A stretch of 64,000 bases of DNA from Paracoccaceae bacterium (GTDB taxonomy: Bacteria > Pseudomonadota > Alphaproteobacteria > Rhodobacterales > Rhodobacteraceae), in contig QOQI01000001.1 in the NCBI GenBank assembly GCA_003332035.1, positions 110,536-174,535 of the forward strand. The letters run 5' to 3'. A model generated the notes under the pieces. The model did not search any database. It worked only from the letters and a program-made list of their open reading frames with translations, and was not told the DNA's origin. This document shows positions 18,273 to 27,625 of the stretch, one piece after another. A program made the translations under genes and the position numbers. Each line of letters begins with the position of its first letter. The stretch's first letter is position 1.

Positions 18273-19436
18273 ATGAGGTCCTTTTTGAACGACACTATTT
18301 TTAATGATCCCGAGGATCGCTATGGATTGCCTGGTTGGACGTATTTTAATTCTGATTTATTTGAGTTAGAGGCGGAAAAACTTTTTCGCCAACATTGGCA
18401 ACTAGTCTGTCATGAAAGTGATGTGGCAAAAATAGGCCAGTTCATCACTTTTGACTTGGTTAATGAGCGGGCAGTTATCATAAAAGGAAAAGATGGGGTC
18501 ATTAGAGCATTTCATAATTTATGTCGCCATCGAGGCTCTCGTGTAGTTGCTCAAGAAAGAGGTGTTTGTAAAAGTGCTATGGTTTGTCCCTTTCATGGGT
18601 GGAGTTTTAATTTAGATGGTAGTCTAAGAGGTGTTGCGCAGCCACGGAGTTTTCCTGAATTAGACCCTAAGCAGTGGGGCCTTAAGCCAATAGAATGTGA
18701 AATTTGGAAAGGATTTATATTCATACGTTTTAAGTCTGGCCATCAACCATCAATTGGTAAATTAATGTCCCCGTATGAGAAGCTTGTCAGTGACCAGCAA
18801 TTAGAAAAATTAAGCTCTTGCAAACCGCCCTCTATCAGTGAGGTTTGGCCGGTCAATTGGAAGGCAATGCGTGATGTAGATAATGAAGCTTACCATGTTC
18901 CAATGGCTCATCCGGGTCTTCAAGATTTATATGGTAAAGACTATAAAGATTATGGCACAATTGGTGACACAAATCTGAATATAGGAACATTTAATCCTAC
19001 ACCATCTTCACGTTGGTCGGTCAAACTTTATCGGAAAATGGTAGATAATTTACCTGAACCATTAGCATCTTTGCCTAAGGCATGGATTTACATAACAATA
19101 TTTCCAAACCAAGTAATTAGTATGTATCCTGACAGTGTGATATTTTACCAAGATATTCCAGTCAGTGTTAAAAAAAGCCATCAACGATATGCAGTTTATG
19201 CACGGCCCAATGAAGATAGAGTTACTCGCCTTGCAAGAAAGCTGTCAGGGCGCATAGACGAAATTACTGCTATTGAAGATATGCAATTGATGCAGTGGAG
19301 CTACGAGGCCATGCGTTCGAGTGCATTTGATGGTTTAATGTTATCTGATTTAGAAAGTGGAGTTGGCCAATACCATAGTTGGTTAAAAAAGAGGCTTCCT
19401 GTCATGGCGCAGCCAAATGAACCGATACGAATATGA
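18273..19436 (+). CDS. Rieske non-heme iron oxygenase, alpha subunit, possibly acting on an amine
   Basis: Ring-hydroxylating-type oxygenase of 387 residues, catalysing dioxygen insertion or N-demethylation. The Rieske cluster ligands are C84, H86, C105 and H108. The mononuclear iron ligands are H208 and H213 in NEAYHVPMAH, with a downstream acidic residue expected. The residue that bridges the two metal centres is E205, three before H208. Most members have Asp there; Glu is seen in the CntA and GbcA types that act on quaternary amines. No reductase gene is in the neighbourhood. It is followed by the PotBCA-type genes, which supports an amine substrate. The true substrate is unknown. Confidence 0.82.
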   Translation: MRSFLNDTIFNDPEDRYGLPGWTYFNSDLFELEAEKLFRQHWQLVCHESDVAKIGQFITFDLVNERAVIIKGKDGVIRAFHNLCRHRGSRVVAQERGVCKSAMVCPFHGWSFNLDGSLRGVAQPRSFPELDPKQWGLKPIECEIWKGFIFIRFKSGHQPSIGKLMSPYEKLVSDQQLEKLSSCKPPSISEVWPVNWKAMRDVDNEAYHVPMAHPGLQDLYGKDYKDYGTIGDTNLNIGTFNPTPSSRWSVKLYRKMVDNLPEPLASLPKAWIYITIFPNQVISMYPDSVIFYQDIPVSVKKSHQRYAVYARPNEDRVTRLARKLSGRIDEITAIEDMQLMQWSYEAMRSSAFDGLMLSDLESGVGQYHSWLKKRLPVMAQPNEPIRI

Positions 19437-19558
19437 TAACGGCAAGCAGCTCCAAATATTCTTTTACAAACAAAGCTTAATTCTTTACCGATTGTAACTA
19501 TCCTGTTGTAATTTCTTTTTCTGGCCGAAATATTTAAATAGAATGATATGCTAAAACA

Positions 19559-20428
19559 ATGAAATTTGGCACTCAAATAAAGCAATCTCTTGATGGCTGG
19601 CGCCTAATAGGAACGCCATTTATTTTTGGACTTTTGTTATTGTTGACGCCGATACTTTTGTTGGTACTGCTGAGTTTTTGGACCCAAGAGTATCTCGATC
19701 TAAACCGCACTTTTACTTTCGCTAACTACAAAGAAATATTTTCACACCCGGTATTTATAACTCTTATTAAACGGTCCGTTAATATTTCTCTGTTTGTGAC
19801 AGCCTCAACGGTTTTATTAGCTTTTCCTGTAGCATACTATATTTCTTTTTATGGCGGTAAGCGTAAAGCGCTTTTGTTATTTCTGATAACCATTCCTTTC
19901 TGGACAAGTTATCTATTGAGAATTTTTCTTTGGAAAATTATTTTGGGTTACAACGGAGTGATTAATTCGGGGTTGATTTCATTAAATTTTATTCAGGAAC
20001 CTTTGACTTTTATCTTATATAATAGCAATGCGGTCGTTTTAGCTCTAGCACATGCTTGGGCACCGTTCGCAATTTTTCCAATTTATGTTTCACTTGAAAA
20101 AATTGACCGCTCTTTACTTGAGGCCGGTAGGGATCTTGGTGACACTGCTGTCCGCAGTTTTTTTCGTATTACCCTACCACTCGCAATGCCGGGAATTATA
20201 GCTGCTTCTTTAATAGTTTTTATTCCAACCATTGGTGATTACGTCACTCCTAAGTTAGTCGGGGGAACAGAAGGGATGATGGTTGCTAATATGATTCAAG
20301 TTCAATTTTCCAAAGCTAACAATGCTCCACTCGCTGCTGCTTTGGCTATAGTTTCACTTAGTATTGTTGTTTTAATCTCTTTGGTATTTTTGTTTTTCAA
20401 CCGAAAATATCTGCGGCGACAGATATGA
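19559..20428 (+). CDS. ABC transporter permease, PotB family
   Basis: Inner-membrane permease of a spermidine/putrescine-type importer (289 residues). It has an N-terminal membrane segment, then the permease core with the family EAA loop around ALLEAGRDLGDTAVRSFFRITLP (residues about 182-204). About six membrane helices are expected. Its stop overlaps the start of the next permease by 4 bases. It lies 122 bases after the Rieske gene, so it may be co-transcribed or have its own promoter. Together with the next two genes and the binding protein it forms a full importer. Confidence 0.88.
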   Translation: MKFGTQIKQSLDGWRLIGTPFIFGLLLLLTPILLLVLLSFWTQEYLDLNRTFTFANYKEIFSHPVFITLIKRSVNISLFVTASTVLLAFPVAYYISFYGGKRKALLLFLITIPFWTSYLLRIFLWKIILGYNGVINSGLISLNFIQEPLTFILYNSNAVVLALAHAWAPFAIFPIYVSLEKIDRSLLEAGRDLGDTAVRSFFRITLPLAMPGIIAASLIVFIPTIGDYVTPKLVGGTEGMMVANMIQVQFSKANNAPLAAALAIVSLSIVVLISLVFLFFNRKYLRRQI

Positions 20429-21237
20429 AAAAAAATTCTCGACCCCTTTTAATTTATTTATTTATTTATCTAGGATTTCTTTATGCTCCTGTCGTTCTCT
20501 TACCTCTCTTTGCTTTCAACGACAGTGCAATTATAGCTTTTCCACTTAGTGGGTTCACAACAGATTGGTTCTCATGGCTAATGGAGGATGAAAGTCTTTT
20601 TAGGGCATTAAAAAACTCTGTACTAATTGCAGTTACGGCTTCGTTTATAAGTACAATTTTCGGAGTATTAACTGCTAGAGCAATGGCTAGACATCGTTTT
20701 TTGGGTAAACAATCCATGTTCGGCTTGATTATGGCTCCACTCTTCTTACCGGAAATCATTGTTGGTGTCTCAATTTTGATTGTTTTAATGCAATTAGGTT
20801 TAGCATTAAGTCTTTGGACAGTTATTGCTGGACATGTATTGCTGGCCACACCATTCTCAGTTTCTATTCTGACCACAGCTTTTAATAATTTAGACAGAAG
20901 TCTTGAAGAAGCCTCACTGGATCTTGGTGAAAATAGAATAGGGACTTTTTTCCGGGTCATACTACCGCTTGTTACCCCAGGCTTAATTTCTAGCCTTTTA
21001 ATTGGTTTTACCATATCGCTAGATGAGTTTGTAATCGCATTTTTTCTGACAGGTACTGATCCAACCCTACCTGTGTACATTTGGTCGCTATTAAGATTCC
21101 CTTCCAAACTTCCTGTTGTCATGGCGTTGGGGTTTATACTACTTGTTGCCTCTCTAGTTCTTTTGAGCATATTTGAATTCTACAGGAGAAGATCTGAATC
21201 GTTAGCAAGCGGAAAAGAAAATTCTGGTATTAAATAG
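20425..21237 (+). CDS. ABC transporter permease, PotC family
   Basis: Second inner-membrane permease of the PotBCA-type importer (270 residues), partner of the gene just upstream. It has an N-terminal membrane helix, then the EAA-type loop around LEEASLDLGENRIGTFFRV (residues about 158-176). It overlaps the previous gene by 4 bases in an ATGA. The reading frame is closed 26 bases before potA. The amine specificity cannot be read from the permease. Confidence 0.88.
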   Translation: MKKNSRPLLIYLFIYLGFLYAPVVLLPLFAFNDSAIIAFPLSGFTTDWFSWLMEDESLFRALKNSVLIAVTASFISTIFGVLTARAMARHRFLGKQSMFGLIMAPLFLPEIIVGVSILIVLMQLGLALSLWTVIAGHVLLATPFSVSILTTAFNNLDRSLEEASLDLGENRIGTFFRVILPLVTPGLISSLLIGFTISLDEFVIAFFLTGTDPTLPVYIWSLLRFPSKLPVVMALGFILLVASLVLLSIFEFYRRRSESLASGKENSGIK

Positions 21238-21262
21238 TTAAAATTTTAGGAAAAGGTTCACA

Positions 21263-22381
21263 ATGGCTAGTTCGTCCACCGCCAAAATTATTGACAGAAA
21301 CATACCAATGGTAAAACTTGAAAATATTCGAAAAAGTTTTGACGACCTTGAAGTCGTAAAGGGCTTGGACCTCGAGATAGGTTCAGGTGAGTTTTTTTCC
21401 TTACTTGGCCCATCAGGTTGCGGTAAAACTACTTTGTTGCGAATGATAGCTGGTTTTGAAACACCAAATTCAGGTATTGTTTCAATAGCTGGCGAAGAAA
21501 TGACAAATTTTGATGCAAATGAAAGGCCAACAAATATGGTCTTTCAGTCCTATGCTATTTTCCCGCATCTAAATGTTGGGGAAAATGTTGCTTATGGTCT
21601 TAAGAAGCAGAGATTACCTAAGGATGAAATGAAATCTCGTGTTCTTGATATGCTCAAGTTAGTTGATTTAGATGGACTTTATGACCGACCATCTTATGCA
21701 TTATCTGGTGGTCAAAAGCAGAGGGTCGCTTTGGCCAGAGCCCTTATCATGCAACCGAAAGTTTTATTGTTGGATGAGCCACTATCTGCTTTAGACAAAA
21801 AATTACGTGAGCAGATGCAACATGAATTACGACGCCTTCAGCGAACTCTGGGGATAACTTTTATTCTGGTAACCCATGATCAAGAAGAAGCTTTGATTAT
21901 GAGTGATCGGATTGCTGTGATGTTTGATGGAAAGATCGCTCAGCTTGGTCATCCCCAAGAAATTTATGAGCGCCCTGTCACTAAAAAAGTCGCTTCATTT
22001 ATTGGTGTTATGAACTTTATAAGTGGCGAATATTTGGGAAAAAAGGATGACAAGCTTCATGTTCGCACAAGTTCCCTAGGTGAGGTTTTTCTAAAATCTG
22101 CCCAAACGGCTTCTGATGTGCAGCCTGGAAATGTTACTTTAGGATTGCGGCCAGAAATGATGACTGTGTTGTTTAGTACTAATGAAAATAGTGAATATGA
22201 ATTTAAAGCAAAAATTACAAATGTTAGCTACTATGGGGATATGACATATTATTCTGTGGAAATGCCTGGTCCAGATGACGACATTTCAATATCAATGCGT
22301 AATACGGTTGGACGACATGTCTATAGCGTTGGTGACGTGGTGCGTATTGGGTGGGGAACCGAGTCTATAGTGGTCCTATAA
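21263..22381 (+). CDS. ABC transporter ATP-binding protein, PotA family
   Basis: ATPase of the PotBCA-type importer (372 residues). It has Walker A GPSGCGKTT near residue 50, signature LSGGQKQRVALARAL, Walker B LLLDEPLSAL, and the His loop THDQ. The C-terminal part (about 260-372) is a TOBE-type regulatory domain. A good AGGAAAAGG site precedes the ATG. It is followed by a convergent binding protein gene with a hairpin between. It is part of the amine island. Confidence 0.9.
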   Translation: MASSSTAKIIDRNIPMVKLENIRKSFDDLEVVKGLDLEIGSGEFFSLLGPSGCGKTTLLRMIAGFETPNSGIVSIAGEEMTNFDANERPTNMVFQSYAIFPHLNVGENVAYGLKKQRLPKDEMKSRVLDMLKLVDLDGLYDRPSYALSGGQKQRVALARALIMQPKVLLLDEPLSALDKKLREQMQHELRRLQRTLGITFILVTHDQEEALIMSDRIAVMFDGKIAQLGHPQEIYERPVTKKVASFIGVMNFISGEYLGKKDDKLHVRTSSLGEVFLKSAQTASDVQPGNVTLGLRPEMMTVLFSTNENSEYEFKAKITNVSYYGDMTYYSVEMPGPDDDISISMRNTVGRHVYSVGDVVRIGWGTESIVVL

Positions 22382-22403
22382 TAATAAAGTTAAAACAGGA
22401 AAA

Positions 22404-22426
22404 TGGGTGGCCAAAGCAGCCACCCA
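22404..22426 (-). terminator. Rho-independent terminator of the binding-protein gene
   Basis: A perfect 8-bp stem, TGGGTGGC (22404-22411) with GCCACCCA (22419-22426), has a 7-base loop. Read on the minus strand it is followed by ATTTTCC, a short T-rich tract, so it fits termination of the PotD-like gene. On the plus strand the hairpin is followed by A's, so termination of potA there is less certain. Confidence 0.7.
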
Positions 22427-22434
22427 AAAAGTAA

Positions 22435-23478
22435 TTAGAATCCAGCTTTGATTAGTTCAAATTCTGAAATCATTTTTTCTCTTAATGCCGGCGCTGCTGG
22501 TGCTTGCCAAAGTGTATTTTTTGAGTAGCTCTCAAGCGATCCAAATCCAGCATCAGGACCGTACTTTTCCATAACTGGTGCTAAAGAATGTCCATAGCCC
22601 CATTCATTAACGATGTAGGCGCCAGATTCTTCGGTAAGCCAAGCGTTGAGAAAATCATAGGCTTCATCAGTGTTTCCAGCATTGTCCTTAACATGAACAT
22701 AAGCACAAAGCCAGGTGGATTTGCCTTCTTTTGTTTCCTCTTTGCTTCGAACTGGTAGACCTTCGGACTCAAGAATTGCTGCAACTTCATTCCACGACCA
22801 TGATATTTCAACTTCTCCAGATTGCATTAAGCCACGAATTTCAGCGCCGTCGGCCCAGTAAGTTCGCATATTTTTGTGTACTTTGCGCAAAAAATCAGAA
22901 GCTTGCTTAAATTCAGCGTCACTAGCTGCATTCCAGTCAGTAACACCTATCGCTAAAAAACCTAGCGCATATGCATCATCAACATTATCAGGTATTGAAA
23001 CTTTCCCAGCAAATTTTGGGTCAGCAAAAGACTGCAATGTTGAGGCATCGGCTTCACTCACAAGATCTGTTCTGTAGGTCATAGTTGTTGAGCCCCAGTC
23101 GATTGGAACAGCCCATTGGTTCCCATTCGTATTGAATCCATCTAAGTTTTTCATTTCTGGGATTACCATATCCCAGTTTTTGAGCCGCGATGTATCAATA
23201 GGCTCAAGCATTCCGGCATCTCTCAATTTAACTACACTTGGCGAGCAAGGGTGGTGTAAATCAGCTTTGTATCCGGCGCGCATTTTTTGAAATGCTTCTT
23301 CTTCATCTGAAAAGAAATTATAGGAGGGTGCTTTTCCATATTTTGCCATATAGTCTGGAAAGAAGTTTTCATCTTCATATCCACCCCATTCAAAAATGAT
23401 TAATTCAGCATTTGCTGTACTTACGAGCCCAAAAGTAGCTAAACCAACCATCACTAAAAATTGTTGTATTTTTTTCAT
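22435..23478 (-). CDS. Extracellular solute-binding protein, PotD family
   Basis: Periplasmic binding protein of a spermidine/putrescine-type ABC importer (347 residues). A signal peptide with cleavage after ANA (about residue 24) precedes the mature ELIIFEWGGYEDENF. The body resembles PotD/SpuD. It is on the minus strand, convergent with potA, so the SBP and ATPase/permeases come from opposing transcripts. A strong GGGAGG precedes the ATG. It is downstream (69 bases) of an aminotransferase on the same strand. The ligand (polyamine or other amine) is inferred from family and neighbours only. Confidence 0.88.
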   Translation of the reverse strand: MKKIQQFLVMVGLATFGLVSTANAELIIFEWGGYEDENFFPDYMAKYGKAPSYNFFSDEEEAFQKMRAGYKADLHHPCSPSVVKLRDAGMLEPIDTSRLKNWDMVIPEMKNLDGFNTNGNQWAVPIDWGSTTMTYRTDLVSEADASTLQSFADPKFAGKVSIPDNVDDAYALGFLAIGVTDWNAASDAEFKQASDFLRKVHKNMRTYWADGAEIRGLMQSGEVEISWSWNEVAAILESEGLPVRSKEETKEGKSTWLCAYVHVKDNAGNTDEAYDFLNAWLTEESGAYIVNEWGYGHSLAPVMEKYGPDAGFGSLESYSKNTLWQAPAAPALREKMISEFELIKAGF

Positions 23479-23547
23479 TCATAGCCTCCCTAGTAAATGT
23501 CATTGGTATGATGCCATTTTTTTTTTGAAAAGCAATCAAACAAATTT

Positions 23548-24951
23548 CTAATTAAAGCTTTTATGAACTTCCACGATCGCATCCTCAAGGATATCAAACA
23601 TTTGATCTATCTCGCTTCGACTAATGATAAGTGGTGGTGAAAATACACACATATTAATTATTGGCCTAACTAGAAGGCCGCGTTTCTCACAGGCTTCATC
23701 CATCATTTGACCAAATTCAGTATCAATCTTTAGGCGAGCTTTTTCCGATGAGTTTTTAGACCCTACACCTTCTAAACACCCAAGGAGCCCTACTCCACGA
23801 GCATCTCCTATAATATCATATTTTTCGCCCAGATCCCTTAGTCTATTTTGGAAATGGGGCGATATCTCCCGCACATGTTCTAAAATTCCATCCCTTGAGA
23901 TTATATCAATATTGGTAAGAGCAGCCTTGGCGGCAACTGGGTGACATGAATATGTATATCCATTGGTAAACGGTTGAGAGCCCTCTATGTTTTTTATGTC
24001 ATCAATAAGACCATCGGAAATTATAGCGGCACCCATCGGAAGATAGCCTGACGTTAACCCTTTTGCGCAAGTGATAATGTCTGGCTGGATATCAAAAATT
24101 TCTTTTGATGCAAACCAATGACCCAATCGGCCAAACCCTGTTACTGTTTCATCAGAAATGTAAATAATGTTGTGTTTCTGGCATAACTCAATCGAGCGTT
24201 GGTGGTAACCAGGTGGTGGCACAATCACCCCTCCCGAAGCCAGGATGGGTTCGGCAATGAAGCAGCCAATTTGATCGGCTCCAATAGATAAAATTGTCTC
24301 TTCCATTTCTAATATTTTGGCGTCACACCATTCTTCTAGTGATGTTCCTTTTGGACGAATGTATGGATTAATATTAGGTAGCATGATTGCGAGATCGTGA
24401 TGAGTATCCATAAAACGCCGATCATGCTCACGGCCTGTTCCTGATACCGTCGCTGCCAGATATGACGACCCGTGGTAACCTTTTTCTCTACATAATATTT
24501 TCTTTTTATTAGGTTTACCCAGCACATTATTTCGGTATTGAACAAATCTTAAAGCAGTATCGACAGCGTCAGAACCGCCATTGGAAAAAAAGACGCGGTT
24601 AAGGTCGCCAGGTGTTTTTTCGCTTATAACTTTAGCTAACATCGCAGCAGGTTCGTTGGTGGTAAACCATGGGCTTGAATATGTCATATTCATAATTTGT
24701 TCAGAAATAGCATCTGCCATTTCTTTTCGCCCATATCCTATATTCACGCACCACATGCCCCCTGGGCCATCAATTAACTTATTTCCGTAAGCGTCATAAA
24801 GATAGATCCCGTCGGCTTTTGAAACCTGCGTCATGTCAAAGCTATCTTCTGAGAATTCACTCCAAGGATGGATCAAGTGTTTTTGATCCCAGTACTGTAC
24901 TTGCTCTGGAGTAATGGTGTCATTTTTACCATCAAAACTTTGTGAGGTCAT
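23548..24951 (-). CDS. Class III aminotransferase (omega-amino acid or amine type)
   Basis: PLP-dependent aminotransferase of 467 residues. The PLP region has SNGGSDAVDTA, the cofactor Asp in ISDETVTGFGRLG and the Schiff-base Lys in ITCAKGLTSGY. It resembles the putrescine, beta-alanine or taurine:pyruvate transaminases, but the substrate cannot be chosen from sequence. The start at 24951 is preferred. A longer open frame reaches 25011 but its leader residues are of low complexity. It is followed by the binding protein and is divergent from a second class III aminotransferase. Confidence 0.88.
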   Translation of the reverse strand: MTSQSFDGKNDTITPEQVQYWDQKHLIHPWSEFSEDSFDMTQVSKADGIYLYDAYGNKLIDGPGGMWCVNIGYGRKEMADAISEQIMNMTYSSPWFTTNEPAAMLAKVISEKTPGDLNRVFFSNGGSDAVDTALRFVQYRNNVLGKPNKKKILCREKGYHGSSYLAATVSGTGREHDRRFMDTHHDLAIMLPNINPYIRPKGTSLEEWCDAKILEMEETILSIGADQIGCFIAEPILASGGVIVPPPGYHQRSIELCQKHNIIYISDETVTGFGRLGHWFASKEIFDIQPDIITCAKGLTSGYLPMGAAIISDGLIDDIKNIEGSQPFTNGYTYSCHPVAAKAALTNIDIISRDGILEHVREISPHFQNRLRDLGEKYDIIGDARGVGLLGCLEGVGSKNSSEKARLKIDTEFGQMMDEACEKRGLLVRPIINMCVFSPPLIISRSEIDQMFDILEDAIVEVHKSFN

Positions 24952-25069
24952 ATGCCACTTCTTTATTGTTTTATGTTTTTTTATAATTACAGTCGGTAAG
25001 GACCCTGTCAATGATAGCTAAAAGAAGTTTCTTAACGAAATCTTTAACCAAAGTTTATGAGGCGACGTT

Positions 25070-26458
25070 ATGAATTTATTATCAAATAAGTTTCCAACCA
25101 AAGAACTTCAAATGCGTGATGCCGCTCATCATATGCATCCGTTTACCTCGCAGGCAGAACTAAGTGAAAAAGGCGCGCGCGTGATTACCAGCGCTAATGG
25201 TGTTTTTGTCTATGACTCAGAGGGCGAAGAAATTTTGGATGCAATGGCTGGTCTTTGGTGTGTTAATATAGGGTATGGGCGACCCGAACTTGCTGAAGTG
25301 GCTGCGCGTCAAATGAAAGAGCTATCCTATTACAACACCTTTTTTCAAACGACACATGTACCAGCGATAGAGTTGGCCGAAAAGTTAGCTGAATTGGCTC
25401 CATTTGATTTAAACCATTTGTTTTTTGCCAGTTCAGGGTCTGAGGCCAATGATACAAATATAAGGTTGGTTCGGCATTACTGGGCTTTGAAAGGCAAGCC
25501 AAATAAATCAATTATCATTAGTCGAAAGAATGCTTATCATGGCTCAAGTGTTGGATCTGGATCATTAGGCGGTATGTCAGCGATGCATGACCAGGGTGGC
25601 ATGCCGATACCAGACATACATCATATCAACCAACCTAATTGGTGGTCTGAAGGTGGAGATATGTCGCCGGAAGACTTTGGTCTGGCTTGCGCCCAGGAAT
25701 TAGAAGAAAAAATTAAATCTTTGGGTGTAGACCGTGTGGCAGCTTTCATCGCTGAACCTGTTCAAGGGGCTGGAGGTGTAATCGTTGCTCCGGATTCTTA
25801 TTGGCCGGAAGTCCAACGCATTTGCGATCATTATGGAATACTTTTGATTGCGGATGAAGTAATTTGTGGTTTTGGGCGAACGGGTAGTTGGTTTGGAAGT
25901 CAAACCTTAAACATAAAACCTGATATTATGACAATAGCGAAGGGATTAAGCAGTGGGTATCAACCCATTGGCGGTTCAATAGTATCTGATGAAATTGAAA
26001 GCGTAATTGCCAGGGAAGAATTTAATCATGGCTATACTTATTCAAGCCATCCTGTTGCAGCAGCTGTAGCGCTTGAAAATCTACGTATTATTGAGGATGA
26101 AAATATAATCGGGCATGTAAAAAATGATGCTGCACCATATTTGAAAAAAGAGTGGGAAGGTTTGTGCATGCACCCGCTTGTTGGGGAAGCAAAAATAGTA
26201 GGTATGATGGGCTCCATAGCATTAACTCCAAATAAAGAAAACCGTGCCCCATTTAAATCAGATGCTGGTAAAGTTGGATATATTTGCAGAGAAAGATGCT
26301 TCGCAAACAATCTTATAATGCGGCATGTTGGTGACCGAATGATTATATCACCTCCACTAATAATCACAAAATCGGAAATTGATCTACTGATCAAGCGAGC
26401 GAAAAAAGCTTTAGATGAGACGTTTGAAAAATTAATGAATGAAGGCCTAGTTTCTTAA
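25070..26458 (+). CDS. Class III aminotransferase, putrescine--pyruvate type (SpuC-like)
   Basis: PLP aminotransferase of 462 residues. The opening HPFTSQAELSEKGARVIT, the AGLWCVNIGYG motif and the ADEVICGFGRTG and TIAKGLSSGY motifs closely follow SpuC-type putrescine:pyruvate transaminases. The likely reaction is transfer of an amino group from putrescine, cadaverine or a related amine to pyruvate. It is divergent from the first aminotransferase (118 bases). Its TAA stop overlaps the ATG of the following deacetylase by one base at 26458, so translation is coupled. Exact substrate is inferred. Confidence 0.9.
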   Translation: MNLLSNKFPTKELQMRDAAHHMHPFTSQAELSEKGARVITSANGVFVYDSEGEEILDAMAGLWCVNIGYGRPELAEVAARQMKELSYYNTFFQTTHVPAIELAEKLAELAPFDLNHLFFASSGSEANDTNIRLVRHYWALKGKPNKSIIISRKNAYHGSSVGSGSLGGMSAMHDQGGMPIPDIHHINQPNWWSEGGDMSPEDFGLACAQELEEKIKSLGVDRVAAFIAEPVQGAGGVIVAPDSYWPEVQRICDHYGILLIADEVICGFGRTGSWFGSQTLNIKPDIMTIAKGLSSGYQPIGGSIVSDEIESVIAREEFNHGYTYSSHPVAAAVALENLRIIEDENIIGHVKNDAAPYLKKEWEGLCMHPLVGEAKIVGMMGSIALTPNKENRAPFKSDAGKVGYICRERCFANNLIMRHVGDRMIISPPLIITKSEIDLLIKRAKKALDETFEKLMNEGLVS

Positions 26459-27381
26459 TGAAACCATCAGTACTTGTAACACATGAAGAATGTCTGCAAC
26501 ATGTGACGCCACCCGGGCATCCAGAACAAGTAGCTAGGTTGGAATATATTTTAGAAGCTTTGAAAGACATTAACTTATCGCGGGTTAGTGCACCTATGGC
26601 AGCAGAAGATGACATTCTCAGAATTCATCCTCGTGAGCATATTAATTACTTGCAAGATGCAGTACCTGAAACTGGTTTTAAATCTATAGATGGCGACACC
26701 CATATTTCTTCTGGCTCTCTGACTGCAGCCTACCGGGCTGCTGGGGGCGTTTTACGTGCTGTAGATTTAGTTTTATCTGGTGAAGCCAAAAATGCTTTTG
26801 TTGCTGTCAGGCCTCCAGGTCATCATGCTGAAAGACAAACGGCTATGGGTTTTTGTCTTTTTGGAAACATTGCTCTTGGAGTAAAGCATGCACTTGATTT
26901 TCATGGGTTAAAAAGAGTTGCAGTTGTTGATTTCGATGTACACCATGGAAATGGAACCCAAGACTTATTATGGGATGAAGCCCGTTGTTTGACCTTTACT
27001 TCACAGCAAATGCCTCTGTGGCCAGGTACTGGAGCTGAGGATGAACAAGGGAAATTTAAAAATATTGTTAATATCCCTTTTCCGCCTGGAAGCTCTGGTG
27101 CTCTTATGCGTCAGAAATATAATGCATTAGTCTTTCCGGCCCTACAAAAATTTAAACCTGAACTTATACTAATATCGGCAGGTTTTGATGCGCATGAAGC
27201 GGATCCACTTGCGGAGCTAAACTGGTCAACGGAAGATTTTTCTTGGCTAACCGAAAGACTCTGCCAAATTGCATCGGATTACTGTGAAGGACGGCTGGTA
27301 TCTATATTAGAGGGCGGTTATGATTTAGAAGCTTTGGCAGAATCCGTTAAAGCTCATGTTATGAAACTATGTGAGGCCTGA
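26458..27381 (+). CDS. Histone deacetylase-like amidohydrolase (acetylpolyamine-type)
   Basis: Zinc hydrolase of the arginase/deacetylase fold (307 residues). The active-site pair H122-H123 lies in RPPGHHAE. Zinc ligands are D160 and H162 in VDFDVHHG and D244 in SAGFDAHEADP. Y288 in EGGYD is the transition-state tyrosine. The family includes acetylpolyamine amidohydrolases and protein deacetylases. In roseobacters I recall the same gene next to xseB, so the position is not by itself evidence of a polyamine role. Here it is coupled to an amine aminotransferase by a one-base overlap, which makes acetylated amine a reasonable substrate. Confidence 0.88.
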   Translation: MKPSVLVTHEECLQHVTPPGHPEQVARLEYILEALKDINLSRVSAPMAAEDDILRIHPREHINYLQDAVPETGFKSIDGDTHISSGSLTAAYRAAGGVLRAVDLVLSGEAKNAFVAVRPPGHHAERQTAMGFCLFGNIALGVKHALDFHGLKRVAVVDFDVHHGNGTQDLLWDEARCLTFTSQQMPLWPGTGAEDEQGKFKNIVNIPFPPGSSGALMRQKYNALVFPALQKFKPELILISAGFDAHEADPLAELNWSTEDFSWLTERLCQIASDYCEGRLVSILEGGYDLEALAESVKAHVMKLCEA

Positions 27382-27382
27382 G

Positions 27383-27625
27383 ATGAACGATACACCTATT
27401 TCTGAAATGACTTTTGAGCAGGCGATGAGTGAACTCGAAAGAATTGTAACACAGCTAGAAAGAGGTGACGTGCCTCTTGAAGATAGCATAACCCTCTATG
27501 AAAGGGGTGCAGAACTAAAAAAAAGATGTGAGGCTAAGTTGAAAGAGGCAGAGCAAAAGGTTGCAGCTATAACTTTGGACGAAGACGGATCAGTAACAGG
27601 AACGAAACCGCTAGAAGGCCTTTGA
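27383..27625 (+). CDS. xseB: Exodeoxyribonuclease VII small subunit XseB
   Basis: Small subunit of exonuclease VII, which degrades single-stranded DNA with XseA (not in the window). The 80-residue protein has the family core FEQAMSELERIVTQLERG and ends in a charged helix. The ATG at 27383 is preceded by GAGG (27373-27376) with a 6-base gap. An upstream in-frame GTG at 27371 is not needed. It sits one base after the deacetylase stop, and its own TGA overlaps the ATG of ispA, so the genes form a translationally coupled chain. Confidence 0.92.
   Translation: MNDTPISEMTFEQAMSELERIVTQLERGDVPLEDSITLYERGAELKKRCEAKLKEAEQKVAAITLDEDGSVTGTKPLEGL

Noticed and set aside
20481..21170. Long minus-strand open frame inside potC
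   Set aside because: It is an antisense shadow of a membrane-protein gene; no RBS or family pattern, and potC has clear motifs.
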